64,000 nucleotides of DNA from Mycteria americana (GCF_035582795.1 NC_134373.1:14468001-14532000), one strand, 5' to 3'; positions 37,401 to 51,486 are shown, counted from the first letter of the stretch. Made by a program: numbers and translations. The notes: generated from the letters alone by a model not told the origin.

Positions 37401-40104
37401 CTCTTCCTTTCTTGGAGAACTCTAGGGTGCAGGTGTTAAAGTTCATGGTCCATAGATATATAGGGGAGGAGAAAGGGAATTTAGGTAGCAGTTATTCAAT
37501 CTGATGTTTTTGGAAAGAGAGATCATCTCCAAAGAGAGGAAGACGTTAAGTTCCAATGTGTCTGAGCAGATAGATTTTTATGGATCACTCTTCAGGGCTG
37601 AATACGGAAAAAAATTCCTTTTTCTGAAAAGTTAACCCTACCTAGTGTCTGATCTAAAGACCATTAAAGCTACTAGGCAGGTTTTCAACTTAAATAGAGT
37701 TTAGACTGCAACCTTAATTCTCAGTCCTGAGTATGGAGATTTTTTGATTCATGCCAAACTTTTTTTATTTTGTCATACAATAAAACAGATTTTTTTAAAA
37801 AAACACCAACAAAAGTGCTACAAAGACAGCTGATCTAATGATAATATTTCTGTCAGCACCCATTCTTTTGGCCCCAAAAGGAGCAGACTCCTGCCATGGT
37901 TCTGCTCTTCCACATAGTTCTGATTTTAATAAGAACAGGAGGAGGCATATAGAGAGCATAACATTTTCTGCAGGGGACCAGTCCATGCCTCAGCATTAAT
38001 AATGTCGCAAATTAACAGTCTTCTCTAAGAACTGCTCCTTCGTATGTTGACAGCCCAGTGTGCCATATTTCCTACAAAACCATAGTTTCTGACTAATATG
38101 CTGGTCAGATGTTACATGTACATTCATGTCACAGACTACCAAATGGCAGTAACAATGGAGATATTTTCCAAGCTTTACACAGACTTTTTCTTTCCGTTTC
38201 TCTTTAAAAAAAAAAAAATTAATTATCAGTCCACCTTGAGCACTTCTTTTTTCTCATCTAACAGCCCCCAGCCCACTCCCCACCCATCAAGCTGTGTGAA
38301 ATCTTTCCAGCAAGACTTAAAAACATGTGATATCCTCTTGGATTCACGTTTCATGTGGAATCTCAAGCTGAGAGAGGCCTCAGGATAGAGCACTAACTGA
38401 CAGGGGGACGGCAAGGCAGTCAGGATTGTGTAGGCGTGCAGAACTGAGGAACTGGGGCTGCTCAATATGTTTTTAATGAAACTAATAAATACAGCCATTG
38501 AATGAATAGAGCTGATTGACACGGGGAGTTCCTATTTCCCCCCTTCCATCTGCAGCCTTTTCAGTAGCAGAACAGAATAAAAAAAATTAAAAGGAAACTG
38601 GGATGTGTATTTTCAAAGAAATGTTATACAAAATTGCAAGCAAAATGCTGGATAAAAGAAAAACTGTTCTTTTTCTACAAAAAGCCTAACAAGGTTTTCC
38701 CGTGTTCTTTCCACAGAAAAGAATCAAACCCTCTCTCACAGTTTCCAATGAGCCAATGGAAAGATCAGTAATGGAATAGCTGAAAAAAATTCAAAGTAGA
38801 AATTGTTTTTCATTATCATTTTCGTGACAGGGAAAAATTGCTAGGAAAAATCAGCTGTCCCACTGCTTTAAAAAAAAAAAGAAAAGAAAAAAAATAGAAG
38901 TGAGCTTTGAAATGTCTTGATGATAAAGAGGGAGCATTTCCAAGGGAAAATGCGGCCCTGATCTAATTACGGAAAGGGGTTTGCAGCCACACAGCTCTGA
39001 CCTCATCGCACCATGCAGGATCAGGCAGCACATTGTCTGCACTGGGTAGGATGTGGGTAGTCAAGTCTTCGGGTAAAAGAGTGCCTGCATTTCCACATAC
39101 CTTCTTTTTCTCCCATCGGCATGTTGCCTGTGTATCCAGTTCTAAAAGATGGGAACAGGGATGACAGATGACCTTGACGATAACTAAACTGAAATCACAG
39201 TGGTATATTCTGAAGCAGGGAGCTAGGCAGAGGAGTTGTTTAAAAATAGGTAGATGGCCAAAAATAAATACTATTAATGTCTGCATACCACAAGCTTAAA
39301 AATAATAACAGGTGAAAGCAGAGTGTATGACAGTGGAAGGAGAACTTGACGTAATGGGTATTTCTGAAGAATGAGGGAGTGTCAAAAATCAATGGGATAT
39401 TGTAATACTTACTATAATCTCTAGAGCAAGGACAGGTTAGGTCACAGAGTGAGGGGGAAGAAGGGGATTTTGCAGCTGCAAGACACCATTGGATCTATAT
39501 AGATAAGATTTTAGTAGGTGCGGAAAACCAGATAGTAAAATATTTATCTATTAATGGCTGACAAGAAGCAACTATATAGTAGGAATAAATAAAAGGGACC
39601 ACAGCATAAGTCTGAGCAACCTCCTCTGGGTAAGAAGCATATGAAAGAGTAGCTTGCCAATACTAAAATTTAGAAAGGAGGAATTTTCTTACAAAAAATA
39701 CAAAATCAAATAGAGAAGCTAGTGAACAAGCCATAGAACTGCGAGTAAGGATATTCAGAGCCTTAGGCTGAGCAAGGAGTTTTTTTCTGAGTAACTCACA
39801 GTGATCACATACCTCATACAGTAGATTTTAAAGACTAGATTATCTAATGCCTGCTTCTCTACCTTCCCACCTCACACCCTAACATTACACTGAAATATTT
39901 TCCAAGATATTCTTCCTTCTGCTGTTCCCCTTTATATCTTCTTCCCACAAAACTGTTATAGCAGTAGTCCAGCTGTTTTCTTGCTGCTGTGGATATATGC
40001 AGAAGACTCCCACACTGTTGTACAGATGATAGACCAGAATGCCTCAAAGCATCCCTGAGCTGCTTAACCTTATACCTTGCACATGCTGAAAGCAAGGAAT
40101 TAAA

Positions 40105-40134
40105 GGGGGAGGGTGGGGGGTGAGGGGCGGGGGG
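40105..40134 (+). repeat. Guanine-rich tract, potential G-quadruplex
   Basis: Five G runs (5, 3, 6, 4 and 6 G) in 30 bases, separated by A, T, TGA and C. This is one of the strongest G4-type sequences in the window. Confidence 0.8.
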
Positions 40135-40494
40135 CTACTCCACAGAGGTTTAGGTCAAACATATGCACAAGTCTTTGTAGGGACAGAGCCTCCAAATGTC
40201 ATGCAAAAGTAAAAAAAACCCTGTATATTCATAGTCACAACAAAGATTATTTGTATTTGAAAAATAATTTGGCGAGAGCCTGACTTGCAATGGCTAATAT
40301 TCTTATTCCATAACTAGGTTAGTCTTGCTGGCTCTCTACCGAATCCCACAAATATCCAAATTAAACTGAAGTAGTTCAGAACAGATTTTCTGTAACTCTT
40401 ACTTCTCATTCTGGGTCTTACGTAAATAGGTGCATGGTGTGCATCACACCAAGTGGGCAGCAAAGCTGAGCCCTGACAAGTCACCTACAAATGC

Positions 40495-40560
40495 ATATTC
40501 CAGGGTCAAACCCATTGGTATCAATGGAAGTTTTGTCTTAGCGCAAATGGATCAGAGTCC
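40495..40560 (+). repeat. Diverged dispersed repeat (CATTGGTATCAATGGAAGTT motif)
   Basis: It shares the 'AATGGAAGTTTTG' type phrase with the other copies (7.9, 42.5 and 61.9 kb). Family not named. Confidence 0.4.
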
Positions 40561-40683
40561 CCTCTGGACTAATCTGTTGTGAATGCTTGTGCTATTGATA
40601 GACTGTTCTAGGAGGATGAATATTTTTTAAAAGTACAGAAGAAGGAGTGAGGAAGAAAATAAATAGTAGTAGCATGAAAAAGT

Positions 40684-40703
40684 GTTTAATTAATTAATTA
40701 AAC
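40684..40703. repeat. 20-bp perfect palindrome of TTAA units
   Basis: GTTTAATTAATTAATTAAAC equals its own reverse complement. It is a cluster of homeodomain-type TTAATTA cores in intergenic DNA. Confidence 0.8.
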
Positions 40704-41648
40704 CCCTTTCCCCAGTTCGTACTTCTTTTCTTTGTTCTAGGGAACCATCTATTTAATCAGGGAGTTTTAATCAGATGAGTGGTTTTTGCAGATACAGGCA
40801 ATTTGTACACTGCTTGTCACAAGTTTGGCTATCAAGTGATACTCTTCAGGATTTATGCCCCCTATGGACTATCAAGCTGGAAACCTTGCGATAGAATGAA
40901 CCTCTATGAGTAACTCTTATAAGCATGTGAGATTATCTTTAAGGAAGTGATTAGACTCCTTTCAAGTATTTCAAGTGAAATACACCCAACCTGAGATTCT
41001 CCAATTCATGAATCACATTTCTAGAATTTTTTTCCCTGGAGCTCAGATCCAAAATCACAACTTCTGTCAAACCTAGGGCTGGATCACGTTTCTGTGAAAA
41101 TCAGAATCATTGCATTGGCTTTACAGGCAACACACGCAGGCTCTAAATGTCCTATTAAAACATGAGACTTACTTATTAAAATATTTTAAAAGTATTGGCA
41201 ACCTTTCTCTACATTTGCAACATGTGGGAACATTTTTTGCCATGGTCACAAACACTTAAAATTAGTTGGGTATTCAAAAGATGTCCTGGAGACTTAAGAA
41301 GGATAAAGTTTTGCATGGCAGTTTTATTTCTTCCTCTTTTGTTTTGTTTTGGTTTACTTGCTATTTGTGCGGCTCCTTGGTGCTAATTTATGGTTTTCAA
41401 AAACAGTTACATAGTTCATTTATAGAAGACAAACATCAGTAAAAAAGCCAGGTTCAGTCTTATGTGTACTTAGTCCTCAGGCTTCCAGAGAAATTGAAAT
41501 GGTTCAGAAGTACAAATTCCTGTTAAGAAGTTGGGAATGTGCTGCTATTTTTATAACTTATTCCCCCACCTTATTATTTAAATGCCTCCTCACCCACTCA
41601 CCATATTTAGGAAAGAGAAGAACTTTGCACAGATGCATTATATATGAC

Positions 41649-41730
41649 AGGGAAAAAAGAAAAGAGGAAGGTGGAAAAAAAAAGAGGAAATGGGAAAAGG
41701 AGGGAAAAAAGAAGAAAGAAAAAAAGGCGG
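41649..41730 (+). repeat. Purine-rich low-complexity tract
   Basis: About 82 bases of nearly pure A/G (blocks such as AAAAAAGAAAAGAGGAAGG), able to form triplex or GAA-type structures. Confidence 0.85.
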
Positions 41731-42507
41731 TGCCCATCTATAGAGCTGCAGAAGAGAAGACATAGCCTCCAGTTCAGGAAAGACTTCCTGTTCCCAAAGA
41801 AGTGATTGATCACGTACTTGAAGTTAAGCACCCACTTATGTGCCTTGCAAAATTGGGATATAGGATGAAATTGTGTGCTGAGTAGAACACCCTGATTTTA
41901 TTTCCTAAAACATCTTCTTGTCTTTAAGATCTTGTCTGTTCTGTCTGACTGGAGAATTGATAATCACAGGACAAAATCGATGTAGGCTCTGGAGCAACTG
42001 ATTGCCAGCAGGTCAGCTGAAGCATATCCTGCTCTGGGAGCTAATTGGTGGAGTTTTCCAGTTGTTAAGGAATCTGCTGGTGAAGTCTGTGAAACCCAGA
42101 ATATGTATTTCTGATTTTATTAGTACAGGGAAAGAAATTGGGAACAGATCCTCATTCTTTACATTCATCCTCACTTGCAAGTATCTGGGTGCTAGAAAAA
42201 AAATTAATGGACAGATTCTTTTTTATATTCTGGTACCTTTTGTATAGCTGAGTAGAAGGGCCTTCATGTGAGAATGAAGAAAAAAATGGCACTGAATTAT
42301 AAAGTGGTATAAATAGCTTTTCTGTAAATGTGAATCTGACCTCAAGTATTAGGAGCTCCAGAGTGAAAGAATAGCATTGTTAAAAAATAAAGGGGCAGAG
42401 AGGCTTAAGTTCAGGCATGCAATTGCTTTGCAGACATTCATCATGCAAAAATGGAGGGCAAAAACTTGTAAGGAAAAGTAAGACAGTGTGATACATAAAG
42501 ACATTTA

Positions 42508-42590
42508 CCCCTAGGTAAATCAGGAGTAGTTCTCCTGAAATCAACAGACTGGTGTAAATTGAGCCTGGAGCAAGACAGGACTCAGAGATA
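42508..42590 (+). repeat. Diverged dispersed repeat (TAAATCAGGAGTAG...GGTGTAAATTGAG)
   Basis: TAAATCAGGAGTAGTTCTCC then TGAAATCAACAGACTGGTGT resembles the sauropsid-wide phrase 'TAAATCTGGAGTAACTCCATTGAAATCAATGG...GGTGTAA'. Confidence 0.45.
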
Positions 42591-44060
42591 CTATTTGCTT
42601 AAGTTACCTCCCTTGTTATTGGGAGGATTGTCAGCTGCAGCCACCTCTATTTGGAGCTGCAGCACAAGAGGATAAAGGGAGAATGCTTGAGAACTAATTA
42701 ACAAGTTACCAGCTGAGTGAGTCTCATTATTTTGAAATGTAAATGATTTTGTTGATTAAATCTGGACTATTAGCTCTGCTCTGTGATAGAGGAAGTTTCA
42801 TCAGAAGTGAAAAAAGAGGAAGCAAGGAGCTTTGTGGTGTTGTGATGGCCATTGAAATAGCTGATCCATTGGGGAATGTCCCAAGAATGTACAGAGAGCT
42901 GAAAACATGAGCTTTTATATTTGAACTTACCCTCTGCAACTGGAGATGTGAGAGGCCCTTATTCTCTTCAGCTTATGCAGAAAGGAAACACATGACTTAC
43001 ACTGACCAGCAGTTACCAGTCAGTTTAATGACAAGACAAATTCCTATTCAGCAGGACGTTGGTAATGTTTTATATAAATGTAAGTTCTAGTGCAGAACAG
43101 GCAAAAGTTTCTTCTCACATCCTTACCATAGATTTTTATCTACTCCAGATGCCTGGGGTTTCTATTCATGAAACCAAATTACTGCACACGTAGAAACACG
43201 TGTAGTGGATTTAGACACCTTCCCAATTGACTTGCACAAGAATAATCACCTAATTTAAACACCCACTGAAAGGCACATTTTTTTATATACAAGGTCAAAT
43301 TCTATCCTGATTATAGACCAGGATGAAGGAAAAACAGTGAAGTTAGCAAAACAACCACGGGTAACAAAGCTGTCCTTTCAAAAGTTCTGGTCCTGTGGTG
43401 TGGATTTCTAGATCTGAAATATGCGGTCAACTTCCAAACAACATCTTCTTGACCTATGTCAGGGAGCCAAGACCATAGCATTTGGATTTTGCAATCCACT
43501 TTTCTTCTGTCTTCTTTCCAAGCTCAGCAGGAGACTCCCCAGGCGTTTCATTACCAGAAATCATAGTGATCTTCTGTCTACCCTGGGAGAGTGTTACATG
43601 AAATGCAGTTACCTGCATAGTGAATGACCAAAGGACCGATAGGATCATCTGAAGTATTACTCCATGGCTATGCAGCTCAGTCACTCTGTCAAAAGTACCA
43701 TACTCTGTGTACTGCAACTTTCACATAAATAGTGAGCAATATTTTTCATAAAGTTTGTGGGGAAGGCTTTGGGTAAGCTGGCCAAACTTGCAATTATGGG
43801 GTTATCTCCAGCTCCATGACACTGATTATTGCTCAAGTTCTTGGGCTACAGAGAAATTCTATGTGGTATTTGAAAAGATGAGCCCATGGATGAACTGGAA
43901 GGCCTCATTATATATTGGCTAGAGCAGAAAATAATTCCTCCTTCTTGTTTGACAAGAAACCACCATCTACTTTTCTCGTTCTGTCCACATACAGAGTTAG
44001 GCTTTATTTTACCCATTCAAGAGATAGAACCTTCACCTCTAACATGAAAATGTAGGTTTG

Positions 44061-44155
44061 TGTCATGGTAGCACCAAGAAGAACTAATTAGGGGCAGGGT
44101 GCCCATTACACTAGGTGCTGCACAAACTTCTGAAGGAAACTGTCTGTGATAAAGA
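44061..44155 (+). repeat. Ancient LINE-type relic (GCCCATTACACTAGGTGCTG motif)
   Basis: GGTAGCACCAAGAAGAACTA then TTAGGGGCAGGGTGCCCATT and ACTAGGTGCTGCACAAAC follow a phrase common in turtle, crocodile and bird DNA ('...GGGGCCCCATTGTGCTAGGTGCTGTACAAAC'). Confidence 0.55.
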
Positions 44156-47100
44156 TGCTGACTTCTAGTTTAAGACAAAACATCAGCACCCCGGGTAGAA
44201 GGAGGTAGGGAGTTAAGGGGAACGCATGGTTACAGAGACCAGCTTTGAGAATGTAAAACGGGTAAAGATTTTGAATTCTTGCCCTTTCTGAACCTGAGGC
44301 CCCAGTAATGGGATACCAATAGGAATAGGATATCCATGTTCCTTTGAAATACCTTGTCTTGTGTTCTGGCTTTATCAACTGACTAGCAGTTGTTTTCACT
44401 GCAAAGTAAAACAAAAAGTGAAAAAAACAGTTGAGCATACCAGATGCGTTTCATGTGTGTTTAATACAGCACTAGTAGAGCATTATCCCAAATGACTTAT
44501 ACCCTCTCAAACAATGATAGCTCTAGGAAAAAGCAAATATTGACACTCCAATAATGTTTGCCCAGCAATCAGTGAGTGGTATACAGCACTCAGGGTGTCT
44601 TTGTTACAGGAATCAATTAGGAAAATGGAGAACTGAGGTCCTCCAATTAGAAGTATATAATAAATGCTGACATTATTGAAAACGTCCACTCTGCAAATCT
44701 TTCTGAAGCTATGCATTTATCTGCTTCTCAGTCGGTACCACTTGAAACTCCCACTCCAGTTGACTACCTCCCAGTATCCATACCTTCCTTTTTAACGCTA
44801 TCTCCCACACGTGAAAATAGATGTTTGTCACCCTAAATCCACACAGCATCCACCTGTTCTGCCTCCAAAAAATGATCAGTACTGGCTTTATCAGAGGATG
44901 TAATCCTGCAGCTGAGGAGATATTGAAAATATGCTCCCAGGGAATGTTTCCTCCTATTCCCATTAACTGCATGGGACTGGAGCCTTGAGTAAGTTCTACT
45001 TCGCCACTTTATACCACTAGCAAAGTAAGGGAGTCAGCAGTCCCTCTTCACACAGTGAGGACTGGAGTTCCAGCTCTTCTGTGTCACTGGAGCACTCAAA
45101 GCAGTTAGAGGAGATCGGTGACTCGAACCCCAAACGTTCAGTGAATGAAAGCTGATTCCAGTTGTTTGTGTCTGCAATGCATGGGATAGAACTTCTTACA
45201 GGAGATATTCAGCGACCACTCTAAGCAACTCCATCAGGGACAGATCGTTAGTCTGTTTCCTGTATGCTATTTTCTGATTCTGTTAGCATTCACAAATGTC
45301 TCAACATCTAGCATTTTTCCATTACAGCCTCTATAATTTGTCACTGCTTCTCCCAGGACAAATATTTGCTGTGGAAAGATGAATCTGATTGGCTTGTTTT
45401 TAAGACCGTAGCTTTTTCTTTTCCTTCTTTTCTGATAGCTTCATTATTGGTTTTGGCAGCTGAGTCACAAGAAGATGTTACACAAAGGGTATTTACAGTA
45501 TAATGAGGTTCAATGGAGTTGAAAGCTAAAGTTCATTAGCCTCACATTTAAGACTATTAGAGCAGAGAGGATGTAGTGAAGCATTGTGTTTGTCATTTGC
45601 ACAGTGTTTCTGAAAAGCAAACAGCATAGATTCTCTGGACACTTACTGGCTTCCTTTCTAGCCTCCCAGCTGATTTTCATTTGCAACAGAGTCCGATATT
45701 GCAGAATGGAGATTGATGGAACCATTCAGCAAAGTGTCAGCAAGTGTACGTAACCTCTGCTCTGACCATCACCAAAGTTACCAGGAGAATGAATCAGAAA
45801 GGATTTGAGCAAAAGATGGTGTCGGTACCATAGTGACCATGCAGTTGCTAAGGATGTGATTAGCACTCCGATTGCAGGAACGGGAGAGTTAATTGCTATG
45901 TCCTCATTCCTTTTCCCTAGGGGAATACCTGTTTGCCAATTCTGCAAGACAAAAAAAACCCCCGCCTCTTGATTTTAGGGCATCTGAAGCCAGCACCTGT
46001 TTGACCCTGAGCATCTCCATTATGAAACTATAATACATAACTTTTATCCACTAAGTGCAGCACATGCAATGCTAACAATTGCCCTTTTTTTTTTCTTTGC
46101 TATATTTCCCCCTCCCATGCACAACATGCACTTGCTTGCTCACTTCCCTCTGGAAGTTTGAGAGCCTTTTTTTTTTTCTGTAAGTCTGAAATTCAGCTAT
46201 TAAGCTGAAGAAGGCTCAGGGAAATGAACTGAAATGTCTAGTGAGAAGAAAAATGGCACTGTAAGGATGAGATAAAAAAAAAGCTCAGGGTAATAGAGAT
46301 TGATCACTCAATCTGTCCGTGGCCTCAAATAAAACTGAGTGAATTTAACACGTTAGGTTACAGTTAAGAAGCTGAGTTGTTTCCGTGGATATAATATAGT
46401 TTCAGATTATCATGGGGAGCCATTTATTTATTTTTGCATTTGTGAATCATTTAGGCAGTCCCTTTATGTGAGTGAAAATATGTTTATTTTCCCACTCCCT
46501 GCTGTTGTGTGTTCTATTAATATCACACTAGTTGAAATAGATGGGCACCCTAGAAACTATTTGGTGTTGAATTTGTTTTTCAGATTTCTTTTTCCCTTCT
46601 TTTTCTTCTTCAGGCAGCTATTTTTATAAACCAGTTCAAAAGCCCCCAGGCACTTTTAATACAAGTTTTCCTCTATTTTTAAAACACAGGGCTTAACCCT
46701 GCAATAACAATCCACAAGGATGCAGGAGCCTATGTAAAGTCTGTGATGTCTTTTATCCCTTTCAGACAAGATGGAGGTGACACTGTATTTCCCTAGCTTT
46801 CCAAACAAAGCATCGGGCACTCAGAAGTGGCTCCAGTTCTTACTGCTTCTATTTGATTAAAATAAAAGGAAAAAAGCTAGAAGCTGTCAAAAGAGAATCT
46901 AAAGTGAATAGGAAAGGAATATTGCTGTGAGATATACTCATCCCTGTAGTTTACCAACAACCACAATTACCATCTCCCTTCCCTCACCAAGGCCATTCCT
47001 GGTAGCTGCTGCCACAGATGCTGTTGCCCCTTTCCTCATGGTAGAAGCTAATGGGACACTGGTAAATTTGACCCTTTTTATGCTCTCCATAACCTCTTGG

Positions 47101-47179
47101 TGTTGTTTCTCTTTGCTCTGCCCTTCCTATAGGCTCCATTTGGATTTTAGTGAAGTATGGACACTCCAAGCAGGGATGT

Positions 47180-47290
47180 TGCACCATATCATGCTTGGTG
47201 CTGTACATACAGACTATAATGAGGATACTGAAGAGCTTATTATCTAAAGAGATGAGGCACAACAGGTTTACAAAGGAAATCAGTGGAGAA
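47180..47290 (+). repeat. Second copy of the LINE-type relic (TGCTTGGTGCTGTACATACA motif)
   Basis: ATCATGCTTGGTGCTGTACAT, then GAGCTTATTATCTAAAGAGA and GGCACAACAGGTTTAC follow the same order as the phrase seen at 44.1 kb, continuing further ('...AAGAGCTTACAATCTAA...'). Confidence 0.5.
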
Positions 47291-50200
47291 AATGAATGTG
47301 AAGTGTTCCCAGCAGAGCCAAGCAGTTCCCAGCTGAGGGAGGTGACAGAAGAGAGCTCAAAGTTCAGGAGCTAGAGCCAGAAGACCTGTCTTTCAAATCT
47401 GACTCAGCTGTTCTCACTCATGTTGAAATGAGGGGGGATTAAAGCACCTGTACTTGTTGGAGGTACCCTCCCCTTGATGGAGGCAAGGGGATTGTACTGG
47501 GGGCTCCAGGCAGTTATCTGTGAGGTCCTGAACTCACATAAGCTGAATTGTGCTATTACTGCTGTCTGTAGCAGAAGCAGCATGGCACTGAAAATGAGAT
47601 CCTCTTCACACCTTCAGCCAGTATGACCCAGTTAGCTTGCAGCAGACATCAATCAGGATGTTTGCCTCTGCCTGTGACTGAGCAGCAAGCCTGCTCTAGT
47701 GCCCCTGGCTTGGCTCTTGCTTTGCCCCCCATTTGTCTCCCCGTTATGTGTCTCTCCTTGTGCTGTGTACTGTCTAGGTAGCAAGGTATGTGTACTGTGG
47801 AAGAGGACCTGTCTTTGTTTTAAATGTCACTATCATACCTGGTCCAGCATGGCCCTGACCTCTTGGTATTGGTCTTAAGAGCTACAGAAATAGAAATTAA
47901 TACATAAATCCTCCCACCGTAACAATAAAGGACGAGTGGGCTGGTCATGACCTCATGATGCATATTCCCACCCTCCCTGGGAGTCTTCAACCCTAGTTTG
48001 TCACTCCATGATGGAACACATATTACCATCTTTTGAATGTAACCTCACCAGCTTTCTTCTTGTGGGAGAGTGCCTCTGTCTCTTTGTTCTTTCTTGGTCA
48101 TATATTTTGGTTCACATACAACCCATCTTATGTCCTCTCCTCTGCCAGTGGGAGGGCAGTAATTCTGAAAGGGCATTAATGGTCTATCATTTTGTTCGTG
48201 CTTCAGGTAGATAAATGAAAGTGCCAGCTCTTCCAAAGATACCACTGGACAGTAAGCAAATGTTATGTAAAGGTGGAGAGCTACATAGACTGCTCTGCTG
48301 GCTTAGGCAAACAGATAGGAAGACATGAACAAGCTTCCTGGAGAGGGAATCTAAAAAGGCCAGTCACAGGGAGCAAGAGACAGGAACAACAGATTGGAGG
48401 AGAAAGAAGGAAATTAAAGACAGATATATTGGTGTCAGTCCTACTTTCCTAAAGTCCAAGGGAGATGTGTCAGCATCTACAAATAAGAGCAAGATAAAGA
48501 CATGAGAACTTATCCCCTTGTTGCCTACCACTTGCATTGAATATGCTGGTATTATCTACCTTCTCAGTCACTTTATTCAGCTGAGGAAACAAGCCTGCTA
48601 AAACGCGTCATATGTCTTCCCCAGGAACAAGTCCGCAACATCTAAGTGTTTTCGATCTAGGACATAATTTTCCTCTGGTGTTACTAGCAAAATCGGTGGT
48701 ATCACCTTATGAGTCATCTTGTATGGCAGCAATTTTTGAAGGTGTTCTGCTTTCTAATGCTGCATATCTTTTAATAAGTCTTTTTCCAAAGTCCTCAGGC
48801 CCTAGGAAGCCAATTTATAACACATCTCTTTTTAAATACATGTGCCAGAAACCCACACATTCAGCATGTCAAGCACAGGAGCTTGACAATAAGTTCTTAA
48901 ACCTGTGGCTGAGATCCTAAAAATAAGCACCAGAATTTTCAAGAGGGATGAAATCTAAAGAGCTTCAACCCCACATCAAGAAATGATGTATCTGGTCCTT
49001 TTGAAAAGCCAGAAAATAACAAGAGATAGGGCTTGTAATGCAGGACTCATTTTCTAGCCCGTGTGAAGTGTTTTACAGCATTTTACACTAGTTTCTCTTT
49101 AGAGTGATATCCATCCATTAGAAGACCAGACCAGGGTCCAGGAATTTTCAGCACCTCTTATTGTTGACCTGTTCTCTTGGCTGCAGTTTCACCTTCTATA
49201 AAATGACACGTGGGAAAGGAAGATAAAAATGTAAGGGGAAAAGAGGAAATTATGGTGACCAGATTTAGCAGCTTAAGATCTCCTGATGAAAATGGGACAG
49301 AAAAGCCAGCAGTTATTATGGGGCACCATATTCATACTGGACTAGAATGTGTACAAATAGGCTTGGCAGAGCCTCCCTAGGAAAAGGAGTCCCTGAATTT
49401 ATTCCTACGTTTACACAGGGATGTAAGTAAAATTATTATAGGACGGCACAGTCCTGATGTAACGACAGGGAAATTGCTGCTCTGTTCTATGACTCTGTCA
49501 TATAACCAACCCCCTGCCCCATAAATCATTGCCCAGTTACATTGTTCTGCTGAAGAAACTTCTGTTACTGCCCCGAAAACATAAAAAATAAATCTATACT
49601 ACCTGGCTTTTGGAGAGCAAACAGTGGCTGTGCCTGGAAAATTACTTCCCTGGCAACTCTTTATACTAACAAAGCATGTTCCTTCTGTGCGGGCAGATCC
49701 CAGGAGGCAAGAGCATTCAGCATTCCTTAACTTGGGATCACAGTGGCAGGACTGGGCCTTGGGGTTTTTTATTTTGTTTTGTTTATGGGGGTTATTTTCA
49801 TGACTAGCAGTCTCCTAAGCAACAAAATGGGTAGGAAGAAAAATAGCAACTAGGCTAATAACAAAACTAGGGGAAATCCCAGCCTGAGTCATTGTAGGAA
49901 AGGGAATTAGCAGTCCCCTTGAGCCTTGTGACACTTACTCAACAGAAAAAGTTGTTCAAGATTATCATCCTGTCACCTGATGAAGATGTGGGGTATGTGC
50001 TTAACGGGTCTTCCTAATTGTAGAGCAAAACTCCCTCCTTGCCTTGCCTTCTGCTTGCCTTTAAAAAAGCAGTATTTTAACAATTGAAGAGTGAGACAGT
50101 CCTCTTTTCAGCAGGAGCTAAATTCACATAGAAACCAGATTTTGTTCCCAGATCAGCTTTAAATGGGAAAAAAGCTTGGCGTTTCTACAGGCTTGCTCTT

Positions 50201-51447
50201 TGCTTTTCAAGCCACAAATAGGAGCAGAATCTGACTCTTTAGTCACTTCCATAAGGGCAGCTTATAGCTTCCTCATTTTTCTACACAGGCCTCATCTGAG
50301 ATCTCTTCTATCTGAAGGATGTGGTTTTTTAGGGCTGACACTTGCTTTATCTCTAAGCATATTTTATACTGATTATACGGATATTTATTTATACTGATGC
50401 TCTAAGCATATTCCTACAAATCAAAGTTGTTCAAGTGTGTTTCTAGAGAGTGCAATGGTCAGTTCTGAGTTAACACTTCCACAGGAAGCTGCAGTGCAAT
50501 AATAAGGTGTTTTGATTTGTCCAGCTTCCCAAACGATCAAAGAACTCTCAGAACAACCTTTGGCTGAACTCAGGTATGTCCAAAAATACACACTGATTTA
50601 TGTAGGTGCCGCCCTTGCTCTAAATGCCCTGCAGGTTCTTTCCTATTTTTGAGGGCTATCAGCACGTACATTACTTTAATTAACATGCAGTGTAGGTTAT
50701 AAGTTGATATCGGCTCTTATTGTGTATGACTACATATTACATGGCTTCTCAGCATTCGAGCTTCTTTTCTCATCATCCTTTTGTGGTTTTGTTCAGGCCT
50801 TTTCATGTTGGCAATGCATTTGAGTCAGCTATGTCTAATAATCCTCATCATTTTCACAGAAAACAATACAACAACCAAGCAGCAGAATTAACGAAGTCTA
50901 GTTTCCTCTGAAATTGTGTCCCCGCCCACACACAGTCTGTAACCAACCCACTTCTCCTTGATTTCCATCCTAAGTGTGCCAAAAAACACCCTCAATTTCC
51001 TCCACTCTCCTCTTGGAGAGGCCCCCCACCCCCCCACCCTTTTCAAACAAGACCTCATTACTGACCTCATCTCACACCCCTTTCCCTCTTAAAGGCACTA
51101 ACGTGGGGTCTGTACTTCACGCAGCCACCTTTTTTTACAGAGCTTGTAGGAACTTCTTGCTTTTGTGACCTCTTTCACATTGCCAGTTTGGCTGAAGGCA
51201 GCCAGCTGGTTCATGAGTTATTAAGGAGCGGCTGAGAGATAGACAATATGATCTCTCAGGCCTTATTTCTTCAGGAAAAGAGGATAAAACCACAAGGTTA
51301 TTAGAGCCCAAGTCTTCATGTTTATGGACCTGGGGTTTTAGAGGTGTCTTTATCCCACAGAGCTGGTGATTTTGTTGAGGAGTTATTGTCTCCCGCATGT
51401 TATCTAATCATCATCTTACCGTCATCCACTGCAGACAATAGAAATGT

Positions 51448-51486
51448 TTTAGTATAATGGTTTAGTATAATGGTTTAGTATAATGG
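51448..51486 (+). repeat. Three perfect 13-bp tandem repeats
   Basis: TTTAGTATAATGG occurs three times without spacer (51448, 51461, 51474), then decays. It is a minisatellite-like expansion and may vary between individuals. Confidence 0.95.

Larger units (their letters stand above)
34640..49000. other. Intergenic between KLF7 and CPO, first part: no gene recognised
   Basis: No reading frame matches a known protein, and no exon pattern is seen. Content is diverged repeats (40.5, 42.5, 44.1, 47.2 kb), a G-rich tract (40105), a 20-bp palindrome (40684) and a purine-rich tract (41649). Confidence 0.7.
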
